Source: Hungatella effluvii
GTDB lineage: Bacteria > Bacillota > Clostridia > Lachnospirales > Lachnospiraceae
Assembly: GCF_003201875.1 (NCBI RefSeq)
Contig: NZ_QJKD01000009.1
Coordinates: forward strand, 124,001-188,000
DNA: 64,000 bases
Direction of reading: 5' to 3'
Shown: one piece after another, positions 41,281 to 49,386 of the stretch
How the letters are laid out: each line of letters starts with the position of its first letter
How positions within the stretch are numbered: position 1 is the first letter of the stretch
Program-made: the position numbers and the translations under genes
The notes under the pieces: generated by a model
Told to the model about the DNA's origin: nothing
The model's database searches: none
Seen by the model: the letters and a program-made list of their open reading frames with translations, nothing else

Positions 41281-41309
41281 ATACTACTGGTATATGGGTT
41301 AAAAGTCAA
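41281..41309 (-). promoter_or_regulatory. sigma-A promoter of the HPr-like gene
   Basis: On the minus strand TTGACT (41309-41304), 17-bp spacer, TAGTAT (41286-41281). Confidence 0.75.
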
Positions 41310-41316
41310 TGGTAAT

Positions 41317-41345
41317 TTTACATGAAAATAAACTTCACATACTGT
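41317..41345 (+). promoter_or_regulatory. promoter of mtaB
   Basis: TTTACA (41317-41322), 17-bp spacer, TACTGT (41340-41345); starts about 8 bp from the divergent HPr-like promoter. Confidence 0.55.
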
Positions 41346-41368
41346 TTATTTAGATAGGAGAAAATAAA

Positions 41369-42688
41369 ATGAGAAAGGCAGCCCTGCATAACCTTGGATG
41401 CAAGGTGAATTCATACGAAACGGAGGCTATGCAGCAGCTTCTGGAAGAGGCGGGATATGAGATTGTTCCATTTGCCGAAGGCGCGGATGTGTACATCATC
41501 AACACCTGTTCAGTAACTAATATAGCCGACCGCAAATCGAGGCAGATGCTTCACCGGGCAAAGAAGATGAACCCGCAGGCTGTGGTAGTGGCGGCAGGCT
41601 GTTACGTGCAGTCGGCAGGAGAGGCGCTCAAACTGGACGAAGCGGTGGATCTGGTCATAGGAAACAACAAAAAGACCGAACTTGTGAGAATCCTGGATGA
41701 CTACTTTGCAAACGAAGACCACATTGTGGAAGAGACGGTAATCGATATCGGAGCGGCAAAGGATTACGAGGCCCTGACCATCAAACGGATCGCCGACCAC
41801 ACCAGGGCGTTCATCAAGGTCACAGACGGATGCAACCAGTTCTGCAGCTACTGCATCATCCCTTATACGAGAGGACGGGTGCGTTCCAGAAAGCTGGAGG
41901 ACGTGCGCGCCGAGGTCGAGCGGCTGGTGAAGGCCGGATATAAGGAGATCGTGCTGACAGGGATTCATTTAAGCTCTTACGGCGTGGATTTTGAAGGCGG
42001 GGAGAAGAAGACGCTTCTCGACCTGATTGAGTGCCTTCATGAGGTAGAGGGACTCTTAAGAATCCGTCTGGGCTCTTTAGAACCGCGGATCATCACAAAA
42101 GAGTTCGCGGAAGCTCTGGCGTCTCTACCCAAAATCTGTCCTCATTTCCATCTGTCCCTTCAGAGTGGATGTGATGGGACGCTTGCGCGGATGAACCGCC
42201 ACTACACGACGGAAGACTATTTAAGCCGTTGTGAGATCCTGCGGGCGGCGTTTGAATGTCCGGCGATCACCACCGATGTCATCGTAGGCTTCCCGGGGGA
42301 GACAAAAGAAGAGTTCCAGACAACAGAGGCGTTCTTGAAGAAGGTTCATTTTTACGAAATGCACGTCTTCAAATACTCCAAACGCGAAGGCACCCGCGCG
42401 GCCGTCATGCCGTCACAGGTTCCGGAGCCGGTGAAAACCGAACGAAGCGGAGTCCTTCTGTCACTGGAAAAAGAAATGTCCCTCGAATACCGGAAGCAGC
42501 ATCTCGGAAAGACTACTGAGGTACTGATGGAAGAAGAATATGAGTGGGAAGGAAACCGATATATGATTGGCCATACAAAAGAATATATCAAGGCAGCGGT
42601 ACCGTTTCAGGAAGACCTGAAAGGAAGTATGATTTCCGGAATACTTGAGACCCTGCTAAATGACGAGGTATTTCTCCTGAAAAACTAA
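41369..42688 (+). CDS. mtaB: tRNA t6A37 methylthiotransferase MtaB
   Basis: A 439-aa radical SAM methylthiotransferase converting t6A37 to ms2t6A. N-terminal cluster Cys11, Cys47 and Cys78 and radical SAM motif CNQFCSYC (Cys155, Cys159, Cys162). The MtaB-specific N terminus (ALHNLGCKVNSYE) is clear, and the C-terminal TRAM-like region is present. No obvious terminator follows; the next 110 bp are unremarkable. Confidence 0.95.
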   Translation: MRKAALHNLGCKVNSYETEAMQQLLEEAGYEIVPFAEGADVYIINTCSVTNIADRKSRQMLHRAKKMNPQAVVVAAGCYVQSAGEALKLDEAVDLVIGNNKKTELVRILDDYFANEDHIVEETVIDIGAAKDYEALTIKRIADHTRAFIKVTDGCNQFCSYCIIPYTRGRVRSRKLEDVRAEVERLVKAGYKEIVLTGIHLSSYGVDFEGGEKKTLLDLIECLHEVEGLLRIRLGSLEPRIITKEFAEALASLPKICPHFHLSLQSGCDGTLARMNRHYTTEDYLSRCEILRAAFECPAITTDVIVGFPGETKEEFQTTEAFLKKVHFYEMHVFKYSKREGTRAAVMPSQVPEPVKTERSGVLLSLEKEMSLEYRKQHLGKTTEVLMEEEYEWEGNRYMIGHTKEYIKAAVPFQEDLKGSMISGILETLLNDEVFLLKN

Positions 42689-42804
42689 GAAGATATATCT
42701 CCTTACCACTTACTTAGCCTTTTAGTCAATAAAATACAATGATACAGTTTTTCTTCCACCCTCCGCCGCTTTCCTGCTTTTTATCGCAGCGGAGCCAGTA
42801 CACA

Positions 42805-42996
42805 GCCGAAATTCCGCAGGGCGGGGACGCATGTTTATTCCAGTGTGCCGGCATCTGGATATGAGTTATAAGAAAGTCCGGGCAGGGCGAACACGCCCGG
42901 TTTTGGTGTGTACGTCAGGTCCGGACTTTCTTATCGCGAGTAGGAAGCAAGACGGACACGGAATAAACATGCGTCCCCGCCCTGCGGAATTTCGGC
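42805..42996. repeat. 192-bp palindromic element between mtaB and ireB
   Basis: The outer arms 42805-42841 and 42960-42996 are perfect reverse complements over 37 bp. A second paired segment, ATAAGAAAGTCCGG with its complement near 42921-42934, lies inside, separated by an unpaired region of about 25 nt on each side. The apex contains GGGCG-AACA-CGCCC. No shared core with the 18257/26148 elements was seen. Confidence 0.9.
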
Positions 42997-43046
42997 GTAA
43001 CTCATCCATGGAAAATTCAGGAAAATCAGGAATTTTTATTTTTTTC

Positions 43047-43075
43047 TTGCCGAAACAGCAAATATGGTTTAGAAT
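43047..43075 (+). promoter_or_regulatory. sigma-A promoter of ireB
   Basis: TTGCCG (43047-43052), 17-bp spacer, TAGAAT (43070-43075). Confidence 0.75.
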
Positions 43076-43105
43076 AGAGAAGAACAGTTAAAGGACGTGA
43101 GCGTA

Positions 43106-43366
43106 ATGGGCGATATTCATAATACACAATTTTTTGGTTCAGTACAGGAAAACAAGCTGGATGTAAGCCAGGTTCTGGAGCAGGTCTATATTGCCCTTTC
43201 AGAGAAAGGGTATAATCCGGTCAACCAGATCGTGGGTTATATCATGTCTGGAGATCCTACTTATATAACCAGTCATAAGAACGCCAGAAGTCTCATCATG
43301 AAGGTAGAACGGGATGAGATCCTGGAGGAGCTTATGAGGGTCTATATCGATACGATGCTTAAGTAG
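43106..43366 (+). CDS. ireB: IreB family regulatory phosphoprotein (DUF965, YrzL)
   Basis: An 86-aa protein of the IreB family, a substrate of the PASTA kinase/phosphatase pair IreK/IreP in Enterococcus that affects cephalosporin resistance. Motifs: DVSQVLEQVY, GYNPVNQIVGYIMSGDPTYIT. ATG 43106 follows AAAGGA by 10 bp; GTG 43097 is too close to that site. It is adjacent to ruvX as in B. subtilis yrzL-yrrK. Confidence 0.92.
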   Translation: MGDIHNTQFFGSVQENKLDVSQVLEQVYIALSEKGYNPVNQIVGYIMSGDPTYITSHKNARSLIMKVERDEILEELMRVYIDTMLK

Positions 43367-43459
43367 TTTTACACGGTAAAGAGAATCTGTAATTTGACTG
43401 TCAGATGAAGGAATAAACGGACTCTGGCAGTTGTTTTTTCGTGTTGGAAAAATACCGGT

Positions 43460-43688
43460 TTTATTTCCAGCGGCAGCGATCGGAGAGACATGCGGGCATG
43501 TTCATCCGGTAACTTCTGCGGGAGCCAATACCCCGCCACCTGCGGGGCGCAAATGTGATGCCCCGTTGTCCGCGGCGGGGTATTTGAATTTTGCTGCAGT
43601 TCCTCAGATAACCGATAGAACGGCTGAACTGGAGCTTTTATTTCCGCAGGCAATGAGTCGGGAGGACATGCCCGCATGTCTGTCCGGC
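43460..43688. repeat. 229-bp compound repeat with two direct copies of the ACATG...CATGT motif
   Basis: Two direct copies of TTTATTTCC...GGAGRGACATGC...GCATGT... occur at 43460-43512 and 43637-43688; since ACATGCGGGCATGT and ACATGCCCGCATGT are reverse complements, the copies also pair as a long hairpin. Inside, AATACCCCGCC (43527-43537) pairs with GGCGGGGTATT (43574-43584), and GCGGGGC pairs with GCCCCG. It fills the ireB-ruvX gap. No ORF is supported there. Confidence 0.75.
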
Positions 43689-43753
43689 GGCCGCGAGGGT
43701 CAGGGACACTGCCGTTAGCGGCGGAAGGTTTGACGAATATGGAGAAAATAAAT

Positions 43754-44194
43754 ATGAGAATAATGGGCCTTGACTACGGTTCCAAGACTGTTGGCGTTGC
43801 CGTATCCGATTCCCTTGGCATTACTGCCCAGGCGGTGGAGACGATTACGAGAGAAGACGAGAACAAATTAAGAAAGACTTGCGCCCGAATTGAAGAATTG
43901 ATTCGGGAATATGAGATTGAAACCATTGTTTTGGGTTATCCTAAGAATATGAACAATACTCTGGGAGACCGTGCAGAGAAAACAGAGAGCTTTAAAACCA
44001 TGCTGGAGCGCAGGACCGGACTGCCGGTGGTACTCTGGGATGAGAGGCTTACAACCGTTCAGTCGGAACGGATCTTACAGGAGAGCGGAGTCAGACGGGA
44101 AAACCGGAAGGCGGTCATCGACAAAGTGGCGGCCGGATTGATTCTGCAGGGCTATTTGGACAGTCTGCCAGGCGGCACGACCAGAGGAGAATGA
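43754..44194 (+). CDS. ruvX: RuvX/YqgF family putative pre-16S rRNA nuclease
   Basis: A 146-aa RNase H-like protein: MRIMGLDYGSKTVGVAVSD, VLGYPKNMN, WDERLTT. It is needed for 16S rRNA 5'-end maturation in E. coli and may act on Holliday junctions. The start 43754 was chosen on family N terminus and GGAG upstream; ATG 43739 (GGAAGG upstream) is also possible. yrzB-like DUF1292 gene follows. Confidence 0.92.
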   Translation: MRIMGLDYGSKTVGVAVSDSLGITAQAVETITREDENKLRKTCARIEELIREYEIETIVLGYPKNMNNTLGDRAEKTESFKTMLERRTGLPVVLWDERLTTVQSERILQESGVRRENRKAVIDKVAAGLILQGYLDSLPGGTTRGE

Positions 44195-44200
44195 CGAACG

Positions 44201-44482
44201 ATGAGCAACGAAGAAAAGAAGATCACATTGGTGACAGATGACGGCGGAGCCGTGGATTTTTACGTTCTGGAAGAGACCAGAATTAATGGAATGAGTTATC
44301 TGCTGGTGACAGATGCAGCGGATGACGACGAAGAAGGAGAATGTTACATTCTGAAGGACTTATCGGAGAGCGACGATGCGGATGCTCTTTACGAGTTCGT
44401 AGAGGATGATAACGAGATAGATTATTTATTTAAAATATTTTCCGAACTGCTGGAAGACGCGGACGTGGATATTGAAAAGTGA
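44201..44482 (+). CDS. DUF1292 protein (YrzB)
   Basis: A 93-aa acidic protein of the DUF1292 family (ITLVTDDGGAVDFYVLEE). The same protein follows ruvX in B. subtilis and most Firmicutes. Function is not known. AGGAGAATG precedes the ATG; its stop overlaps the fur start. Confidence 0.92.
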   Translation: MSNEEKKITLVTDDGGAVDFYVLEETRINGMSYLLVTDAADDDEEGECYILKDLSESDDADALYEFVEDDNEIDYLFKIFSELLEDADVDIEK

Positions 44483-44958
44483 TGAAGAATATGGAACAGG
44501 AAGTTTTTAAAGACATGCTTCGTAAAAAGGGACTCAAAGTGACAAATCAGCGCATGCTGGTACTGGAAATCATGGCGGAGCGCCCGGGTGAACATTTAAC
44601 GGCGGAGGACATCTATGACCTCGCGAAAAAGAAATGCCCGGAGATCGGACTGGCTACGATATACAGGACCGTGCAGGTACTGGTGGATCTTTCGGTAATC
44701 GATAAGGTGAGCTTTGACGACGGTTTTGCCCGCTATGAATTAGGGGGTCTTGAAAGTGAGTCCAGACATCACCATCATCACGCAATATGCAGCCGCTGCG
44801 GCAGAGTATTTTCATTTGAAGGAGACCTCCTTGATACGCTGGAGCAGGCCATTTCCGATACCATGGGATTTAAGGTGACGGATCATGAGGTAAAGCTCTA
44901 CGGGTACTGCAGGGATTGTCAGAAAATCATGGAAAAAGAAGAACAGGACGGAAAATAA
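44482..44958 (+). CDS. Fur-family metal-responsive regulator
   Basis: A 158-aa Fur-family protein. N-terminal winged helix (KVTNQRMLVLEIMAE, ATIYRTVQVL), central HHHHH metal cluster, and two CxxC pairs (CSRC, CRDC) for structural zinc. It could be Fur, PerR or Zur; the conserved residues do not separate these. ATG 44482 overlaps the DUF1292 stop (TGATG), so coupling is likely; a GTG at 44479 is an alternative. Confidence 0.9.
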   Translation: MKNMEQEVFKDMLRKKGLKVTNQRMLVLEIMAERPGEHLTAEDIYDLAKKKCPEIGLATIYRTVQVLVDLSVIDKVSFDDGFARYELGGLESESRHHHHHAICSRCGRVFSFEGDLLDTLEQAISDTMGFKVTDHEVKLYGYCRDCQKIMEKEEQDGK

Positions 44959-44979
44959 TAGAAAAATGGAGGTAACAGA

Positions 44980-46647
44980 TTGAAGAAACAGGACAGCAAT
45001 GCAAAAATTAAGATCATTCCCCTTGGTGGAATGGAACAGATTGGTATGAATATTACCGCGTTCGAATACGAGGACAGCATCATCGTAGTGGACTGCGGAC
45101 TTGCTTTCCCCAGCGACGACATGCTGGGCATCGACTTAGTCATTCCGGACGTAACGTATTTAAAGCAGAACATCGACAAGGTGAAGGGATTTGTGATCAC
45201 CCACGGCCATGAGGACCATATCGGGGCCCTGCCGTATATTTTGAAAGAGGTCAACGTGCCGGTCTACGGGACCAAGCTGACCATTGCACTGATCGAGAAT
45301 AAGTTAAAAGAGCATAATTTATTAAAGAATACGAAGAGGAAAGTAATCAAGCACGGTCAGTCCATTAACCTTGGATGCTTCCGTATTGAATTTATAAAGA
45401 CAAACCACAGTATCGCAGACGCTTCCGCACTGGCCATCTATTCACCGGCGGGCGTGATCCTGCACACCGGCGACTTTAAGATCGACTATACGCCGGTATT
45501 CGGCGAACCGGCCGATTTAGAGCGTTTCGCAGAGCTGGGCAAGAAGGGCGTTCTGGCCCTGATGTGCGACAGCACCAACGCCATCCGCCCGGGATTTACC
45601 CCATCGGAAAAGACGGTGGGAAAGACATTTGACAATATCTTTGCAGATCATAAATTTAACCGTATCATCGTTGCCTCTTTTGCCTCTAATGTGGACCGTG
45701 TGCAGCAGGTGATCAACTCAGCGGCTAAATACGGACGCAAGGTCGTGGTAGAGGGACGAAGCATGGTGAACGTCATCGGAACGGCCAGCGAACTGGGCTA
45801 TATCGACATCCCGGAGGGAACCTTAATTGATATCGACCAGCTGAAGAATTATCCGGACGAGCAGACTGTGCTTATCACCACAGGAAGCCAGGGAGAATCC
45901 ATGGCGGCCCTTTCCCGTATGGCGGGAAGCACCCACAAGAAGGTATCGATTAAACCGACCGATGTGATAGTGCTCAGTTCCACCCCGATTCCGGGTAACG
46001 AGAAGGCTGTATCCAAGGTTATCAACGAACTGGCCATGAAGGGCGCTGAAGTAATCAATCAGGATACCCACGTATCGGGACATGCCTGTCAGGAAGAGAT
46101 CAAGCTGATCTACGCCCTGGTGCGTCCGAAATACGCGATTCCGGTTCATGGAGAGTACCGCCATCTGATGGCTCAGAAGAATCTGGTACAGGCTATGGGC
46201 ATTCCGAAGGACAATATCGTGATCATGTCCTCGGGAGACGTGGTAGAACTGGGACAGGAGTCATGGGGCATCGTAGATCACGTTTCAGCAGGCGGAATCC
46301 TGGTAGACGGACTGGGTGTCGGCGACGTCGGCAATATCGTGCTGCGTGACAGACAGAACCTTGCTCAGAACGGTATCATTATTGTCGTGCTGACGCTGGA
46401 AAAATACAGCAACCAGCTTTTGGCTGGCCCGGACATCGTGTCCAGAGGCTTCGTCTATGTGAGAGAATCCGAGGATCTGATGGAGGATGCAAGAGCGGTC
46501 GTAAACGACGCCGTGCAGGACTGCCTCGACCGTCATGTCAACGACTGGGGCAAAATCAAGAATATTATCCGTGACAGCTTAAGCGATTTCTTATGGAAAC
46601 GAATGAAACGGAATCCAATGATTCTGCCGATTATTATGGAAGTATAA
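44980..46647 (+). CDS. rnj: ribonuclease J
   Basis: A 555-aa beta-CASP metallo-beta-lactamase with HGHEDH (His75-His80), the C-terminal beta-CASP region and the RNase J tail. It has 5'-exo- and endonuclease activity in mRNA turnover and 16S maturation. The start is TTG at 44980 behind GGAGG; no ATG is available. fur is 21 bp upstream, so it is probably co-transcribed. An A-rich repeated stretch of about 80 bp follows (46648-46727). Confidence 0.95.
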   Translation: MKKQDSNAKIKIIPLGGMEQIGMNITAFEYEDSIIVVDCGLAFPSDDMLGIDLVIPDVTYLKQNIDKVKGFVITHGHEDHIGALPYILKEVNVPVYGTKLTIALIENKLKEHNLLKNTKRKVIKHGQSINLGCFRIEFIKTNHSIADASALAIYSPAGVILHTGDFKIDYTPVFGEPADLERFAELGKKGVLALMCDSTNAIRPGFTPSEKTVGKTFDNIFADHKFNRIIVASFASNVDRVQQVINSAAKYGRKVVVEGRSMVNVIGTASELGYIDIPEGTLIDIDQLKNYPDEQTVLITTGSQGESMAALSRMAGSTHKKVSIKPTDVIVLSSTPIPGNEKAVSKVINELAMKGAEVINQDTHVSGHACQEEIKLIYALVRPKYAIPVHGEYRHLMAQKNLVQAMGIPKDNIVIMSSGDVVELGQESWGIVDHVSAGGILVDGLGVGDVGNIVLRDRQNLAQNGIIIVVLTLEKYSNQLLAGPDIVSRGFVYVRESEDLMEDARAVVNDAVQDCLDRHVNDWGKIKNIIRDSLSDFLWKRMKRNPMILPIIMEV

Positions 46648-46727
46648 GAAGCAGAAGAATAATATAAGAATCAGAAGCAATATAAGCATCAAAGAATCAG
46701 GACTTTCGTGATGAAAGGGATGACAGT

Positions 46728-47123
46728 ATGAGCCGTGCTACAAAAGAGATCAACAGAATAACGGGAGCCATCATCGGAATATCCGGAAGGCTGATTGTCT
46801 GCGCGCTGGTTGTGCTGCTTCTTTATGAAGGCGTGACAAAGGGCTATGAATTTGGACATGAAATTTTCTATGCCACGCCTGTGGAAGCTGCTCCGGGAAG
46901 AGACAGGAGCGTTACTGTGGAGGAAGGCACCTCCATCACGGATGCGGCAAAGCTCCTTAAGTCATACGGGCTGATTGCGAATGAATATTCATTTGTTATA
47001 CAGGCCATCTTCTTCGACTACGAAGTGAATCCCGGGACGTATACCGTGAATACCTCTATGACCTCCAAGGAGATTCTTCAGTTGATGAATGAAAATACCG
47101 GAGAAGAGGAAGAGAAGGAATGA
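46728..47123 (+). CDS. YceG/MltG-like protein lacking the catalytic domain
   Basis: A 131-aa protein: N-terminal cytoplasmic tail, one TM helix (about 20-38), and the LysM-like N-terminal domain of MltG (ITDAAKLLKSYGLIANEYSF, PGTYTVNTSMTSKEIL). The endolytic transglycosylase domain with its catalytic Glu is absent. In B. subtilis the full-length MltG (YrrL, about 360 aa) occupies the same position before yrrM. It may be a regulator or scaffold; truncation is inferred from length. Confidence 0.82.
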   Translation: MSRATKEINRITGAIIGISGRLIVCALVVLLLYEGVTKGYEFGHEIFYATPVEAAPGRDRSVTVEEGTSITDAAKLLKSYGLIANEYSFVIQAIFFDYEVNPGTYTVNTSMTSKEILQLMNENTGEEEEKE

Positions 47124-47773
47124 TTGTTAACGACAGAGTCACGGACTACATCAATTCGCTGGAGAGAAGCCGGGGACCGCTCCTGACGGAGATTGCGTCA
47201 AAGGCCCGGAAGGAACGGGTGCCGGTCATCCGCGAGGAGACAGCCTCATTCCTGATCTCTCTGGTGGAGGCGAAGCGACCGGCGGCTATCCTGGAGGTTG
47301 GCACCGCGGTGGGCTACTCGACGCTTTTGATGGCGGGTGCCATGCCGGAGAAATGCCGCATAACAACGATTGAAAAATATGAAAAACGGATACCAGAAGC
47401 CCTTCAAAACTTCGAGAGAGCAGGGGAGAGTGAACGAATCACCCTGCTCCCCGGCGATGCCGGAGAGATCTTGAAGGAATTAACCGGTCCTTATGATTTT
47501 ATATTCATGGACGCGGCGAAGGGCCAGTATCTCGTATGGCTTCCCGAAATCATGAGACTCATGGTTCCGGGAAGTATGCTTGTCTCGGACAATGTGCTCC
47601 AGGATGGCGATATTATCGAATCCCGTTACGCGGTGGAACGGCGCAACCGGACGATTCATGGGCGGATGCGGGAGTATTTATATGAGCTGAAACATACGGA
47701 CTGCCTGGCCACGTCGATTGTCCCCATCGGGGACGGCGTCGCCTTAAGCGTTTTAAGAGAGCGGGTTAGGTGA
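47120..47773 (+). CDS. trmR: tRNA 5-hydroxyuridine methyltransferase-like O-methyltransferase (TrmR/YrrM)
   Basis: A 217-aa class I SAM methyltransferase of the catechol O-methyltransferase type (EVGTAVGYSTLLMA, FMDAAKGQYL). By synteny (YrzB-YrrL-YrrM-YrrN/O in B. subtilis) it is TrmR, which methylates ho5U34 of tRNA to mo5U; the U32 protein downstream makes the hydroxyl. Start overlaps the preceding gene in ATGA. Confidence 0.85.
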   Translation: MIVNDRVTDYINSLERSRGPLLTEIASKARKERVPVIREETASFLISLVEAKRPAAILEVGTAVGYSTLLMAGAMPEKCRITTIEKYEKRIPEALQNFERAGESERITLLPGDAGEILKELTGPYDFIFMDAAKGQYLVWLPEIMRLMVPGSMLVSDNVLQDGDIIESRYAVERRNRTIHGRMREYLYELKHTDCLATSIVPIGDGVALSVLRERVR

Positions 47774-47815
47774 GCCAGAGAGGTATGAGTCAGAGAGGTG
47801 CGAGTCAGAGATAAG
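47771..47815 (+). repeat. 15-bp tandem repeat overlapping the trmR stop
   Basis: Three imperfect 15-bp units of TGAGYCAGAGAGGTR start at the trmR stop codon (47771-47773). Confidence 0.8.
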
Positions 47816-47875
47816 CGGCCAGAGATTACAAATGTATGCCTGCCATTGGCGGGAGATAGAAAGAGATGTAAAAAG

Positions 47876-49102
47876 ATGAGAAAGACAGAACTGCTTATTC
47901 CGGCTGGAAGCCTCGATGTGCTGAAGACCGCCGTGATCTACGGTGCGGATGCGGTCTACATCGGCGGCGAGGCCTTCGGACTGAGAGCGAAAGCTAAAAA
48001 TTTCACTAACGAAGAGATCAAAAAGGGAATTGTCTTTGCCCATGAACATGGCGTGAAGGTCTATATAACTGCCAATATCCTGGCCCATAACGATGATTTA
48101 GCGGGCGTGGAGGCGTATTTTGAGGAACTGAAGGAGATCAGGCCGGATGCGCTGATAATCTCAGATCCGGGAGTATTTACCATTGCCAGGCGGGTAATAC
48201 CCGATATGGAGATTCATATCAGCACCCAGGCTAATAATACGAACTACGGAACGTACCGATTCTGGTATGATCTGGGGGCAAAGCGCGTGGTAACGGCGCG
48301 CGAGCTTTCCTTAAAGGAGATTAAGGAGATCAGAGACCACATTCCGGAGGATATGGAGATCGAGAGCTTTATTCACGGAGCTATGTGTATCTCCTATTCG
48401 GGCCGATGCCTTTTAAGCAATTTCATGACAGGAAGGGACGCCAATCAGGGCGCCTGTACCCATCCCTGCCGTTGGAAGTATTCCATCGTTGAGGAGAAGC
48501 GTCCGGGAGAGTATATGCCGGTTTATGAGAATGAGCGCGGCACCTTTATCTTTAATTCCAAGGATTTATGTATGGTCGATCATATCCCGGAGATGATCGA
48601 TGCAGGAATCGACAGCTTCAAGATCGAAGGCCGCATGAAGACGGCGCTCTATGTGGCGACAGTGGCCAGGGCCTACCGTAAGGCGATCGACGATTACCGA
48701 AAGGATCCGAAGCTTTATGAAGCGAATCTGGACTGGTACCGGGAGGAGATTGCCAAGTGTGTCAACCGGGAGTTTACGACAGGCTTCTACTTTGGCAGGC
48801 CGGATGCGTCCGCGCAGATCTATGAAAACAGCACGTATGTGAAGGATTACACGTATCTGGGGACTGTGGCGTCTGTGGACGGCCGTGGATACGGAGGGCT
48901 GGAGCAGAAGAATAAGTTCTCTGTGGGAGAGACCATCGAGGTGATGAAGCCGGATGGAAGGAATATCGAGGTTGTTGTTAAGGGGATTTATGATGAGGAT
49001 GGGAATCCCCAGGAGAGCGCCCCCCATGCACAGCAGAGGATTAAAGTGGATCTGGGAATTGAGATGGAGAAATACGATATTCTGCGGAGATGTGAGAGCT
49101 GA
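47876..49102 (+). CDS. U32 peptidase family, tRNA hydroxylation protein (TrhP/YrrO-like)
   Basis: A 408-aa U32 protein. ELLIPAGSLDVLKTAV, GRDANQGACTHPCRW (Fe-S/U32 core) and the C-terminal beta domain are typical. The U32 proteins TrhP1/TrhP2 support formation of ho5U34 in tRNA from prephenate-derived donors in B. subtilis. The start 47876 follows GGGAGATAGAAAG; an open frame to 47798 includes non-conserved sequence and the tandem repeat. Only one U32 gene is seen here, not two. Confidence 0.85.
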   Translation: MRKTELLIPAGSLDVLKTAVIYGADAVYIGGEAFGLRAKAKNFTNEEIKKGIVFAHEHGVKVYITANILAHNDDLAGVEAYFEELKEIRPDALIISDPGVFTIARRVIPDMEIHISTQANNTNYGTYRFWYDLGAKRVVTARELSLKEIKEIRDHIPEDMEIESFIHGAMCISYSGRCLLSNFMTGRDANQGACTHPCRWKYSIVEEKRPGEYMPVYENERGTFIFNSKDLCMVDHIPEMIDAGIDSFKIEGRMKTALYVATVARAYRKAIDDYRKDPKLYEANLDWYREEIAKCVNREFTTGFYFGRPDASAQIYENSTYVKDYTYLGTVASVDGRGYGGLEQKNKFSVGETIEVMKPDGRNIEVVVKGIYDEDGNPQESAPHAQQRIKVDLGIEMEKYDILRRCES

Positions 49103-49131
49103 GAAATTTATTCAAACATAAGATAGAAATG

Positions 49132-49180
49132 AATATCCGGTGAACCATGTGTGAGTCTGCTCTGCATGGTTCCCGGATAT
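49132..49180 (+). terminator. terminator of the ireB-U32 block
   Basis: AATATCCGG...AACCATG pairs with CATGGTT...CCGGATATT (49132-49180) with one bulge, followed by TTTTATT. Confidence 0.85.
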
Positions 49181-49242
49181 TTTTATTCATATACTCTTAT
49201 TTACAGGCTCCCAAAAGAGCCGAAGACCGTGAGGAGAACGAG

Positions 49243-49324
49243 CAATTTGCCTGGTTTGCCACGGTATTACATGGAGGGATCAAGGCAAATTGATATTGTG
49301 TACGAAAAATAATTGTGCTAAACT
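49243..49324 (+). promoter_or_regulatory. inverted repeat and promoter before the response regulator
   Basis: CAATTTGCCT (49243-49252) and AGGCAAATTG (49283-49292) are perfect 10-bp inverted repeats 30 bp apart, just before a weak promoter TTGTGT-17-TAAACT (49296-49324). A possible regulator-binding region. Confidence 0.45.
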
Positions 49325-49386
49325 TCTATAGAAGAAAGCAGATTAAGGAATAAACTATGGGGATGTAACAAAAGGGGGAAGCGGAA

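Noticed and set aside
43460..43512. Reading of the 43460 and 43637 copies as only an inverted repeat
   Set aside because: They pair as a hairpin, but the longer similarity is in direct orientation; both views are noted, and the direct-repeat view covers more sequence.
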